This document shows, one piece after another, positions 26,252 to 34,161 of a stretch of DNA of 64,000 nt. The DNA comes from Rugamonas aquatica (GTDB lineage Bacteria; Pseudomonadota; Gammaproteobacteria; Burkholderiales; Burkholderiaceae_D). The notes under the pieces were generated by a model. It was not told where the DNA came from and did no database searches. It was given only the letters and a program-made list of their open reading frames with translations. The stretch is from positions 1 through 64,000 of the forward strand of contig NZ_WHUG01000001.1 of assembly GCF_009380215.1 (NCBI RefSeq). Reading direction: 5' to 3'. Every line of letters starts with the position of its first letter. Within the stretch, counting starts at the first letter, position 1. The position numbers were made by a program, and so were the translations under genes.

Positions 26252-27130
26252 ATGTTCGAAGCAAAAATAAAGTCTGTTCAATGTCTGTCTCTGGCTGGTT
26301 TGCACCGCATGTCTTACAAGGAATGGGGTGATGAGAGCAACCCCAACGTACTGATGTGCGTGCACGGCGTGACCCGCGTCGGCGACGATTTCGACGCCAT
26401 GGCGCGCGCGCTGGCCAATGACTATCGCGTGATCTGCCCCGACGTCGTCGGCCGCGGCCGTTCCGATTGGCTGAAGAATCCGCAGCTGTACCGCATTCCC
26501 CAGTATGTCAGCGACATCGTCACGCTGCTGGCGCGCGTGCTGCCCGACGGTGAAAAATCCAGCGTCGACTGGTTCGGCACGTCGATGGGCGGCTTGATTG
26601 GTCTCGGCCTGGCCTCGCTGCCGGACAATCCGGTCCGCAAGCTGATCCTCAACGACATCGGCCCGGTGCTGGCGCCGATGGCGTTGCAGCGCATCGGCGA
26701 CTACATCGGCCAGGATCTGCGCTTCAACACCTTCGATGAGGCGGCCAAGTTCATCCGCGACGTCTCGCTGACCTTCGGCGAGCACACCGAGGAGGAATGG
26801 CATAAACTGGCGACCGACGTGCTGCGCCAGGATAAAGACGGCAAATGGGTGCGCCACTACGATATGGGCCTGGCCTTGCCGTTCCGCTCGGCGACGCCGG
26901 AATCGGCCGAAGCCGATGAGGCGATGCTGTGGGCCGCCTACGATGCGATCCGCTGCCCGACCTTGCTGGTGCGCGGCGCCGAGTCCGACCTGCTGTCGCC
27001 GGAAACCGCGGCCCTGATGACCCAGCGCGGCCCGAAAGCCCAGCTGGTGGAAATCGCCGGTGTCGGCCACGCGCCGACCTTCATCCACGACGACCAGATC
27101 GCGATAGTTAAGCAATTCCTGTTGGGTTAA
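26252..27130 (+). CDS. Alpha/beta hydrolase
   Basis: 292 residues of the alpha/beta hydrolase fold. The oxyanion region MCVHGVTRVGDDFD begins near residue 35, the nucleophile elbow FGTSMGG has Ser at ~111, the acid is likely in SDLLSPE, and the His is in GVGHAPTF. Substrate unknown. It is 17 bases before the RidA-like gene and on the same strand as relA, so the three may be cotranscribed. Confidence 0.88.
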   Translation: MFEAKIKSVQCLSLAGLHRMSYKEWGDESNPNVLMCVHGVTRVGDDFDAMARALANDYRVICPDVVGRGRSDWLKNPQLYRIPQYVSDIVTLLARVLPDGEKSSVDWFGTSMGGLIGLGLASLPDNPVRKLILNDIGPVLAPMALQRIGDYIGQDLRFNTFDEAAKFIRDVSLTFGEHTEEEWHKLATDVLRQDKDGKWVRHYDMGLALPFRSATPESAEADEAMLWAAYDAIRCPTLLVRGAESDLLSPETAALMTQRGPKAQLVEIAGVGHAPTFIHDDQIAIVKQFLLG

Positions 27131-27146
27131 TGTAAAGAAGAAAAGT

Positions 27147-27497
27147 ATGGAAATCAAACGACTGCATGTAGGCAAACGCCTGTCCGAAGTGGCCATCCAC
27201 AACGGCACCGTCTATCTGGCTGGCCAGATCGCCGACGACAAAACGCAGGACATCAAAGGCCAGACCCGCGAAGTGCTGGGCCACGTCGACCGCCTGCTGG
27301 CCGAGGCCGGCAGCGACAAGACCTGCATCCTCAGCACCACCATCTACATCGCCGACCTGGCCGATTTCGCCGGCATGAACGAAGAGTGGGACGCCTGGGT
27401 GCCGAGCGGCCACACGCCGCCGCGCGCCACGGTGGAAGCCAAACTGGCCGATCCGGCATGGCGCGTGGAGATCATCGTCGTCGCGGCGCAGCGCTAG
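27147..27497 (+). CDS. RidA-family protein (YoaB-like)
   Basis: 116 residues beginning MEIKRLHVGKRLSEVAIHNG, and containing ILSTTIYIADLADFAGMNEE and PPRATVEAKL. The arginine in PRATVEA corresponds to the substrate-binding Arg of active RidA deaminases. RidA proteins hydrolyse reactive enamine/imine intermediates from PLP enzymes; the YoaB-like subgroup has less certain substrates. It sits between a hydrolase and relA. Confidence 0.88.
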   Translation: MEIKRLHVGKRLSEVAIHNGTVYLAGQIADDKTQDIKGQTREVLGHVDRLLAEAGSDKTCILSTTIYIADLADFAGMNEEWDAWVPSGHTPPRATVEAKLADPAWRVEIIVVAAQR

Positions 27498-27504
27498 GGG
27501 CATC

Positions 27505-29757
27505 ATGGTTTCTATCACCGCGCTTACGAGCGTCACGTCGGAGCAGCTGGTCCAGGGCCTGTCGCCCGACGATAGCGCGCGCATGCTGGCGGCGCTGGAT
27601 TTCGCCAGCGATGCCTACGGCGACAAGGTCTGCGTCAGCGGCCAGCCAGCTATCGACTTCGCCGTCGGCGTGGCCAGCACGCTGGCCTTTATGCGTACCG
27701 ACGTCGAGACCCGCATCGCCGGCCTGATGTTCGAACTGACCCTGCTCGACACGGCGCAAGCACCCATCATCGAACCGCGTTTCGGCCATGACGTCAGCGA
27801 GCTGGTGGCCGGCGTGCGCCAGCTGATACGGTTGCGCGAACTGACGCAAACCCAGGGCCCGCAAGGCGCCGCTTCACGCGGCCGCAACGCCGCGCAGATG
27901 GCGGTGGCGCAAGTCGAAACGCTGCGCAAGATGCTGCTGGCGATGGCCTCGGACATGCGCGTGGTGCTGGTGCGCCTGGCGTCCTGCGTGACGACCTTGC
28001 GCTACTTCGCCGACATCAAGCTGTTCAACGACATGACCTGCGCCTACGGCCGCGAAACGCTGGACCTGTACGCGCCGCTGGCCAACCGCCTGGGGATCTG
28101 GCAGCTCAAGTGGGAGCTGGAGGATCTGTCGTTCCGCTTCATCGAGCCGGAAGCCTACAAGCGCATCGCCAAGATGCTGGAAGAGAAGCGCATGATGCGC
28201 GAGGGTTTCGTCACCTCGTCGATCGCGCGCCTGCAATCGGAAATGTCGGCGGCCGGCATCCAGGCCGAAGTGTTCGGACGGCCCAAGCACATCTACTCCA
28301 TCTGGAGCAAGATGAAGGGCAAGGAGCTGGACTTCACCGACCTGTACGACGTGCGCGCCTTCCGCGTGATCGTGGCCGACGTCAAGACCTGCTACACGGT
28401 GCTGGGCGTGGTGCACAACATCTGGACGCCGATCCCGAAAGAATTCGACGACTACATCTCGCGGCCGAAATCGAACGGCTACCAGTCGCTGCACACGGTG
28501 GTGACGGCGGAAGACGGCCGGCCGCTGGAAGTGCAGATCCGCACGCAGGAGATGCACGGCTTCGCCGAGTACGGCGTGGCGGCGCACTGGCGCTACAAGG
28601 AGGCCGGCGGTTCCAACTTCGCCGGCCAGAAGTACGACGAGAAAATCGCCTGGCTGCGTCAGCTGCTGGCGTGGAAGACCGATGTCGCCGATGCGGTGGT
28701 CGGGCAGGAAGAGCAGCAGCGCGAGTGGGTGGAGAAGCTCAAGTCCGCCGCGCTGGATGACCGCATCTTCGTGCTGACGCCGCAGGCGCGGGTGCTGGAA
28801 CTGCCGGTCGGCGCAACGCCGGTCGACTTCGCCTATCACCTGCACAGCGATGTCGGCCACCGCTGCCGTGGCGCGCGCGTCGATGGCGTGATGGTGCCGC
28901 TGAACACGCCGCTGAAAAACGGCCAGACCTGCGAGATCATCACCGCCAAGGGCGCGCCGGGCACGGCGGGTCCGTCGCGCGACTGGCTCAGCGATGAGTA
29001 CACGGTGGCCACGCGCACGCGCTCCAAGATCCGCGCCTGGTTCCACGCCATCGACATGCAGGAAACGCTGTCGCACGGCCGCGCGATGGTGGAGAAATCC
29101 CTGCAGCGCGAAGGCAAGACGGCGGTCAACCTGGAAGCGCTGGCTAACAAGCTGGGCTTCGCCAAGGTGGACGATCTGTTCCTGTCGGTGGGCAAGGATG
29201 AGTTCAGTCTGCGCCATGTCGAGCAGGCGCTGCACGACACGGGTGAACCGACCGAGCCGGAAGACGCGGTGGTGCTGGGCAAGAGCAAGGCATCGAGCGT
29301 GGACCAGGGCGCCAAGTCGGGCGTGCTGGTGGTCGGCACCGATGGCTTGATGACGCAGCTGGCCAAGTGCTGCAAGCCGGCGCCGCCGGATGGCATCGTC
29401 GGCTTCGTTACGCGCGGCAAGGGGGTTTCGATCCACCGCACCACGTGCAAGAACTTCGCCGAGATGCGCGCCAAGGCGCCGGAGCGGGTGATCGTGACCG
29501 AGTGGGGCCGTGCCGGATCGGACACGGTCTACCCGGTTGACATCTTCATCCTGGCGGGCGACCGTCAGGGCCTGCTGCGCGATATTTCGGAGATTTTCTC
29601 GCGCGAGAAAATCAACGTCATCGGCGTCAACACGCAGAGCGCGAAAGGCTTTGCGCGCATGACCTTCACGGCCGAGATCGGCGCGACCGCGCAGCTGCAG
29701 AAAGCGCTGAACGCCATCGCCGAAGTCGGCGGCGTGCAGGAAGCCCGCCGCGCTTAA
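27505..29757 (+). CDS. relA: GTP pyrophosphokinase RelA ((p)ppGpp synthetase I)
   Basis: 750 residues. The N-terminal hydrolase region lacks the HD metal-binding pair, as in synthetase-only RelA. The synthetase domain has GRPKHIYSIW at ~258 and the EFDD motif at 313-316, which is the ExDD signature of RelA rather than the RxKD of bifunctional SpoT. A TGS domain (IFVLTPQARVLELPVGATPV) starts near 417 and a C-terminal ACT domain (DRQGLLRDISEIFSREKINV) follows. It makes the alarmone on stalled ribosomes. Its TAA shares the bases TTAA with the stop of the convergent GST gene. Confidence 0.96.
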   Translation: MVSITALTSVTSEQLVQGLSPDDSARMLAALDFASDAYGDKVCVSGQPAIDFAVGVASTLAFMRTDVETRIAGLMFELTLLDTAQAPIIEPRFGHDVSELVAGVRQLIRLRELTQTQGPQGAASRGRNAAQMAVAQVETLRKMLLAMASDMRVVLVRLASCVTTLRYFADIKLFNDMTCAYGRETLDLYAPLANRLGIWQLKWELEDLSFRFIEPEAYKRIAKMLEEKRMMREGFVTSSIARLQSEMSAAGIQAEVFGRPKHIYSIWSKMKGKELDFTDLYDVRAFRVIVADVKTCYTVLGVVHNIWTPIPKEFDDYISRPKSNGYQSLHTVVTAEDGRPLEVQIRTQEMHGFAEYGVAAHWRYKEAGGSNFAGQKYDEKIAWLRQLLAWKTDVADAVVGQEEQQREWVEKLKSAALDDRIFVLTPQARVLELPVGATPVDFAYHLHSDVGHRCRGARVDGVMVPLNTPLKNGQTCEIITAKGAPGTAGPSRDWLSDEYTVATRTRSKIRAWFHAIDMQETLSHGRAMVEKSLQREGKTAVNLEALANKLGFAKVDDLFLSVGKDEFSLRHVEQALHDTGEPTEPEDAVVLGKSKASSVDQGAKSGVLVVGTDGLMTQLAKCCKPAPPDGIVGFVTRGKGVSIHRTTCKNFAEMRAKAPERVIVTEWGRAGSDTVYPVDIFILAGDRQGLLRDISEIFSREKINVIGVNTQSAKGFARMTFTAEIGATAQLQKALNAIAEVGGVQEARRA

Positions 29758-30362
29758 CCAGCTTCGGCTTCGGCCCGCAGCGCCGCCTGCACCGAGGGGC
29801 GGGCGGCGATGCGGCTTTCGTAGGCGGCGACCGCCGGCCACTGGTTCAGGCTAATGTCGAAGAACTTGAACCAGCCCAGCACCGTGTACAGGTAGGCGTC
29901 GGCGATGCTGAACTTTTCGCCCAGCAGATAGGCTTGGCGCTGCAGCGTGGTTTCCAGCAGCGCCACGCGCTTCGCCAGTTTGTCGCGGAAGATGGCGCGT
30001 GCCGCTTCCGGCAAGGCGCTGTTGAACAGCGGCGCGGCGCCGGCATGGATCTCGCTGCTGATGAAGCCCAGCCATTCCTGCAGCCGCACGCGCTGCCAGC
30101 TGCCCTGCGGCGGCGCCAGTTCCGCCGTCGGCTTCAAGTCCGCCAGGTATTGCACGATGGCCGAGCCCTCGGTCAGCACTTCTCCATTCCCCAGTTCCAG
30201 CGCCGCGACATAGCCCTTCGGGTTGATGCTGCGGAAGTCCCTGCCGTCGGCGGTCAGCTTGGTTTGATTGTCGACGCGTATCAGTTCATAGGCCAGCCCC
30301 AGTTCCTGCAACACGATGTGTGGCGAGAGCGAGCAGGTGTGCGGTGCGAAATATAGCTTCAT
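29754..30362 (-). CDS. Glutathione S-transferase
   Basis: 202 residues from MKLYFAPHTCSLSPHIVLQE, the opening of the bacterial beta-class GSTs (Cys and Ser/Tyr near position 10). The thioredoxin fold runs to about residue 80 (GSAIVQYLADL) and the helical domain ends IADAYLYTVLGW. An in-frame ATG four codons upstream is possible. It conjugates or reduces electrophiles with glutathione. It is divergent from a LysR-type gene, a likely regulator. Confidence 0.9.
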   Translation of the reverse strand: MKLYFAPHTCSLSPHIVLQELGLAYELIRVDNQTKLTADGRDFRSINPKGYVAALELGNGEVLTEGSAIVQYLADLKPTAELAPPQGSWQRVRLQEWLGFISSEIHAGAAPLFNSALPEAARAIFRDKLAKRVALLETTLQRQAYLLGEKFSIADAYLYTVLGWFKFFDISLNQWPAVAAYESRIAARPSVQAALRAEAEAG

Positions 30363-30455
30363 GTCGGATTCCATAAAAATGATGAGTCCTCACTGTAGGC
30401 ATCCGCTGCCTGGCTGTAAAATTAATGCTCCATAAACCAGGTATCAGGTTTTCTA

Positions 30456-31325
30456 ATGATGAATTTGTCCCATTGGCGCGTGCTGGTTGCGGCTGTGGAC
30501 GCCGGCAATATCTCGCGGGCGGCGGAGCAGGTTGGCATCACGCAGTCGGGCGCCAGCCAGGCGATCGCTCAGATGGAGGCGTCGCTGGGTGCGCCGTTGC
30601 TGGTGCGCGATCGACGCGCAGTCGGTGTCACCGCGTTCGGCGAACAGGTGGTTGGGCATGCGCGCGCGATGCTGGCGCAGTTCGATGCGATCCGTTCGCT
30701 GTCGCACGCCGCGCAAGGCTTGCATGCGGGCCGCATCCGGCTGGCCAGTTTCCCGTCCGTGCTGACGACGGTGTTGCCGCCTTTGCTGAGCGCCTTCAAG
30801 CGCAGCCATCCCGGCATTGATGTCGTGGCGCTGGAGGGTACGGACGAGGAAGTCGAGCAATGGCTGGCGGCCGATACGATAGAGCTGGGCGTGGTGCTGA
30901 ATCCGGCGCCGCAGCGGCAGGCGGTCATCATCGGGCGCGACGCGTGGGTGGCGGTGCTGCCGTCCCATCATGCGCTGGGACGCCGTTCAAGCGAGCAGGG
31001 CGTGGCGCTGGATGAACTGGCGGGCCAGCCTTTCGTGTTGGCGACCGGCGGCTGCGAGGTCAACGCGCGTAGCCTGGTCAGGCAGGAGGGCTTGATGTTG
31101 TCGGATATTCGCGTCACGGTGCGTGATCTCGGCAGTGCGGCGGTGCTGGTGAGGGAAGGGCTGGGCCTGTCCATCATTCCCGAATCCGCGCTGCCGGAAG
31201 ACAGGCGCGGCCTGCGCGTCATGCAATTGGAGCCGCGCCAGTATCGGGAGTTTGGCCTTGTCAGTTCGCAGGCGGGTAGCGCATCGGCCGCCGTGCAAAC
31301 TTTTCTTGATGGTCTTAGCCGATGA
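30456..31325 (+). CDS. LysR-type transcriptional regulator
   Basis: 289 residues. The N-terminal winged helix (LVAAVDAGNISRAAEQVGITQ then SGASQAIAQMEASLGAPLLV) is followed by a periplasmic-binding-like effector domain. Its start is about 93 bases from the divergent GST start, the normal LysR arrangement, so control of the GST gene is likely but not proven. Its end overlaps the convergent acetyltransferase gene by 11 bases. Confidence 0.93.
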   Translation: MMNLSHWRVLVAAVDAGNISRAAEQVGITQSGASQAIAQMEASLGAPLLVRDRRAVGVTAFGEQVVGHARAMLAQFDAIRSLSHAAQGLHAGRIRLASFPSVLTTVLPPLLSAFKRSHPGIDVVALEGTDEEVEQWLAADTIELGVVLNPAPQRQAVIIGRDAWVAVLPSHHALGRRSSEQGVALDELAGQPFVLATGGCEVNARSLVRQEGLMLSDIRVTVRDLGSAAVLVREGLGLSIIPESALPEDRRGLRVMQLEPRQYREFGLVSSQAGSASAAVQTFLDGLSR

Positions 31326-31956
31326 TGTGCGCCGCCCGCGCCGCGATGGCCTGGGCCAGCAGGTGCACGTGGTAGCCGTCGACGAAGCCATGGTGGGCCA
31401 GTACCGACATGTTCACGCTTAACTTGCCATCGTCGCGCGGATCGCTGAAGCGGCCCCAGGCCAGCGATGGAATGTCGTAGCTCTTGTGCTGATAGATCGG
31501 ATGTTCGATCGCCACCAGCTTCAGCCACGGCATGCAGGTGATGTGGACGTTGCGCCTTTTGTCCAGCGGGCTCAGCGCTTCGGTGCTGTTGACCAGCACA
31601 TCGCTGGATTCGGCGAACTTTTTCGCCTCCAGGCTGCGCGCGACGAATTCGCGCAGATCCGACGAACGCTGGAAGCGCGCGAAGTTCAAGTTGTTGTCCT
31701 GGTTGAGCACGGTGTACGAGGCCATGAAATCATCGATCTTGATGACCTCGCCCTCAAAGACGCGGTACATGAAGTTGTCGATCTCCTTGAGCGAGTTGAG
31801 TACGCAGTACAGGAAGACATGGAACGGCGGCAGCTGGTTCGCTTTGCAGAAAGGCCGAAAGTCCGGCACTTCCAGTTCGAAGCTCAGGTTGACCAGCGGG
31901 TTTTCAAAGGAAGCAAAGGCGTTGTATCGGTCGCGGCGTTTTTCAAAATTGTGCAT
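31315..31956 (-). CDS. Chloramphenicol acetyltransferase-like protein
   Basis: 213 residues of the CAT fold. The catalytic HHxxxDG motif is present as HHGFVDG at residues 188-194, and PPFHVFLYCVLNSLKEIDNF and FDAYxSFENP-like FASFENPLVNLSFE segments match the family. It is similar in size to type A CAT enzymes, but natural substrates of chromosomal homologues are often other than chloramphenicol. It lies eight bases after the toxin gene on the same strand. Resistance is not proven by sequence. Confidence 0.85.
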   Translation of the reverse strand: MHNFEKRRDRYNAFASFENPLVNLSFELEVPDFRPFCKANQLPPFHVFLYCVLNSLKEIDNFMYRVFEGEVIKIDDFMASYTVLNQDNNLNFARFQRSSDLREFVARSLEAKKFAESSDVLVNSTEALSPLDKRRNVHITCMPWLKLVAIEHPIYQHKSYDIPSLAWGRFSDPRDDGKLSVNMSVLAHHGFVDGYHVHLLAQAIAARAAHIIG

Positions 31957-31963
31957 GTAGGAT

Positions 31964-32395
31964 CTAGCTGAATGGATTAAGTATTTTTAAATTGGGTGTG
32001 CGTGAAAATGCATCGCCTTTGTCGCGTGTAACCACGACCAAGTCATAAATTAAAGCGATCGCCGCGATTTGCTTGTCGATCGTATGAGGATCTTTCTGAT
32101 CGCTGGAAAGCAGGGAGCCCCACATGCGGGCTGCCTCAATGTCGAACTTCAAAATGTGCTCGCCGAACTCGGCTAGCACACGATCCAGCCAAAGCTCGTA
32201 CTTTTCAGCCCGTTGCATGGCCTGTGTGCCTCCGGCGCGGCGCAACTTCGAGATGCCAGCCTGAATTTCGCCTATTACTTGGGGCGGTAAAAATAAGGCG
32301 CTGCTCTCTGCGGCGGCGAAGAACTGTATTACGCCCGCATTGGCCTTCTTGCCCTTGCAGTACTCGGAAAGCACGTTTGTATCAATCAAAAACAT
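31964..32395 (-). CDS. PIN-domain toxin, FitB/VapC type
   Basis: 143 residues. The PIN active-site acids are in place: D5 (FLIDTNVLSE), E43 (IGEIQAG), D107 (TIDKQIA) and D125/D128 (TRDKGD). PIN toxins cleave RNA, often tRNA or rRNA, when the antitoxin is degraded. It follows the antitoxin gene by two bases. GC is slightly lower than in neighbours, consistent with a mobile toxin-antitoxin module. Confidence 0.9.
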   Translation of the reverse strand: MFLIDTNVLSEYCKGKKANAGVIQFFAAAESSALFLPPQVIGEIQAGISKLRRAGGTQAMQRAEKYELWLDRVLAEFGEHILKFDIEAARMWGSLLSSDQKDPHTIDKQIAAIALIYDLVVVTRDKGDAFSRTPNLKILNPFS

Positions 32396-32397
32396 TG

Positions 32398-32604
32398 CTA
32401 CCTGAGGTCAAACAGATCGTCATCGCCAAAGTAGGGCATCTCAGCCAGAGCTTCTTTGAAAGAACGCTTCTTCGGATGTTTGATCAGATGAGCACGCAGA
32501 ATCTCGCGATGTTCAGCTTCCGCGCTACGCCCATTGGCCGCCGCCGAGCGTTTTAGCGCATCAACGATCTCATCGTCCAGATCACGAACCAGTAACTGCG
32601 ACAT
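32398..32604 (-). CDS. FitA-like ribbon-helix-helix antitoxin
   Basis: 68 residues. The N-terminal half is a ribbon-helix-helix DNA-binding unit (SQLLVRDLDDEIVDALKRSA) and the C-terminal half a flexible toxin-binding tail rich in Asp and Phe (FGDDDLFDLR). As in other FitAB systems, the antitoxin precedes the PIN toxin and likely represses the operon through a palindrome at its promoter. Confidence 0.88.
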   Translation of the reverse strand: MSQLLVRDLDDEIVDALKRSAAANGRSAEAEHREILRAHLIKHPKKRSFKEALAEMPYFGDDDLFDLR

Positions 32605-32618
32605 GGTCTGCCTCTTAG

Positions 32619-32637
32619 AGTGATATCACTGATAGCA
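32619..32637. promoter_or_regulatory. Probable operator of the FitAB-type pair
   Basis: A perfect 12-base palindrome AGTGATATCACT lies 15 bases upstream of the antitoxin start, directly followed by TGATAGCA. TGATAGCA is the half-site I recall for FitA of Neisseria, so an autoregulatory site is likely. The identity of the half-site is from memory. Confidence 0.5.
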
Positions 32638-32667
32638 GTATAAGCAGGACGCCCCGCATTGCAAGCA

Positions 32668-33612
32668 TTACTGCGATGCGACTTCAGCCTGCAGGGTGAT
32701 GTGGTCGATGCCATGCTTTTCCAGCAGCATGGCTTTGATGGCGTGCAGGATGTCGGGCCAGCGGGCGAGGTCGTCGATCTCGACATGGCCGATCAATGCC
32801 GGCTGGCCTGGCGACATGTCCCACACGTGCAGGTCGTGCACCGAGCGCACGCCGTCGATCTGTTCCAGGTCGGCACCCACCTCCATATAGTCGATGTGGT
32901 CGGGCACGCCTTCCATCAGGAAGTGATAGGACTCGCGCAGCACGTCGATGGTGGACTTTAAAATCAGCAGCGCGACAAAGATCGACAGCAGCGGATCGAT
33001 CTGCATCCAGCCCGTGTAATAGATGACGGCGCCGGCGATCAGCGCGGCCACCGAACCCAGCAAGTCGCCGATGACATTCACCAGCGCGGCGCGCGTATTC
33101 ATATTGCTGTCGCCACGGGACAGTATGTAGGCCAGCACCAGGTTGATGAGCAGGCCGATGCCGGCGACGATGAAGACCGTGCCGCCCTGCACCTGCTGCG
33201 GTTGCGAGAAGCGTTGCACCGCCTCGTAACCGATCCAGCCCACCAGCAACAACAGCACCAGGCTGTTGACGAAAGCGGCCAGCGCCTCGGCGCGGCCGAA
33301 GCCGAAGGAATGGCGCGCCGACGGCGGCCGCTTGGCGATCAACTGCGCCAGCAAGGCCAGGCCCAGCGCGGCGGCGTCCGTCACCATGTGGCCGGCGTCG
33401 GAAATCAAGGCCAGCGAATTGGACATGAAGCCCGTCACGACTTCGACGACAGCGAATCCCAGCGTCAACGCCAGTGACCACGCCAGCACCGATTGGCTGC
33501 GCTGTATATTGAAGTGCACATGTTTGGCGTCGCCGTCGCGGTGCTCGTGCAGGTGGGCGGACGGGGAGGGGGGCAGCTCTACGCTAGTACTGGCGCGGGT
33601 TTCGGCTTGCAT
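32668..33612 (-). CDS. Cation diffusion facilitator (CzcD/ZitB-type efflux)
   Basis: 314 residues from MQAETRAS (AAGAAG ribosome site). A His-rich N-terminus (HLHEHRDGDAKHVHF) precedes six membrane helices. Metal-site residues are visible in LALISDAGHMVTDA (helix 2, HxxxD) and the matching MNTRAALVNVIGDLLGS (helix 5). The C-terminal cytoplasmic domain includes VHDLHVWDMSPG. It exports Zn2+ and related metals in exchange for protons. An upstream in-frame ATG at 33681 would extend into the tRNA promoter region and is less likely. Confidence 0.9.
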   Translation of the reverse strand: MQAETRASTSVELPPSPSAHLHEHRDGDAKHVHFNIQRSQSVLAWSLALTLGFAVVEVVTGFMSNSLALISDAGHMVTDAAALGLALLAQLIAKRPPSARHSFGFGRAEALAAFVNSLVLLLLVGWIGYEAVQRFSQPQQVQGGTVFIVAGIGLLINLVLAYILSRGDSNMNTRAALVNVIGDLLGSVAALIAGAVIYYTGWMQIDPLLSIFVALLILKSTIDVLRESYHFLMEGVPDHIDYMEVGADLEQIDGVRSVHDLHVWDMSPGQPALIGHVEIDDLARWPDILHAIKAMLLEKHGIDHITLQAEVASQ

Positions 33613-33714
33613 CGGCTTCTTGTTGAGGTGGGAACAGCCATAGTTTAATGGATGCGGCCAAGTCGCGTATCGCATCGTCATAGTGCATTTTGTAAATGTT
33701 TCCGAATTATGCCC

Positions 33715-33743
33715 TTGTTTTTCTTCGAATCGCTCTCTATAAT
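33715..33743 (+). promoter_or_regulatory. Sigma-70 promoter of the tRNA-Val genes
   Basis: TTGTTT and a perfect TATAAT are separated by 17 bases and end ten bases before the first tRNA. It probably drives both tRNA copies. Confidence 0.85.
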
Positions 33744-33753
33744 GCTGGTCTTC

Positions 33754-33830
33754 GGGCGGTTAGTTCAGCTGGTTAGAATACTTGGTCGACATCCAAGGGG
33801 TCGCAGATTCGAATTCTGCACCGCCCACCA
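33754..33830 (+). tRNA. tRNA-Val(GAC), copy 1
   Basis: A full 77-base cloverleaf. Acceptor GGGCGGT / ACCGCCC, D arm GTTC / GAAT, anticodon stem CTTGG / CCAAG with loop TCGACAT giving anticodon GAC, T arm GCAGA / TCTGC with loop TTCGAAT, and encoded CCA. Position 33 is C rather than the near-universal U. The D arm resembles tRNA-Asp, but the anticodon register fixes Val. Confidence 0.93.
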
Positions 33831-33887
33831 GATTACGTAGCACAGTAGTAAAAGCGCAGTAAAATAGCAGTATTGAGTAGTACCCCC

Positions 33888-33964
33888 GGGCGGTTAGTTC
33901 AGCTGGTTAGAATACTTGGTCGACATCCAAGGGGTCGCAGATTCGAATTCTGCACCGCCCACCA
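33888..33964 (+). tRNA. tRNA-Val(GAC), copy 2
   Basis: Identical to the first copy across all 77 bases, including C33 and the encoded CCA. It starts 57 bases after the first copy ends; the spacer shows no promoter of its own, so the two are likely processed from one transcript. Confidence 0.93.
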
Positions 33965-34069
33965 GAACATGTAAGAGCGAGAAAGGCAATCCGGTTATGA
34001 CACCGCGAACTACTACCAAGCTTTGGGAGTGACGCTAGTCGATCGGGATTCTTTTGCTCAAAAAAAGAG

Positions 34070-34096
34070 AAAACGCGGCTAGCCCGCGTTTTTTTT
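34070..34096 (+). terminator. Intrinsic terminator between tRNA-Val and thrS
   Basis: A 9-bp stem (AAAACGCGG / CCGCGTTTT) with a 5-base loop runs into eight T. It ends the tRNA transcript about 65 bases before the thrS start. Confidence 0.88.
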
Positions 34097-34161
34097 CGTC
34101 CGCGTTTTTATTATCATTTGTTGTACCACTACCCGGCGCCCGCGCCTAAATGGAGATCGTT

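Noticed and set aside
33754..33830. tRNA-Asp reading of the tRNA gene
   Set aside because: The D arm is Asp-like, but the anticodon stem CTTGG/CCAAG fixes the anticodon as GAC, so Val.
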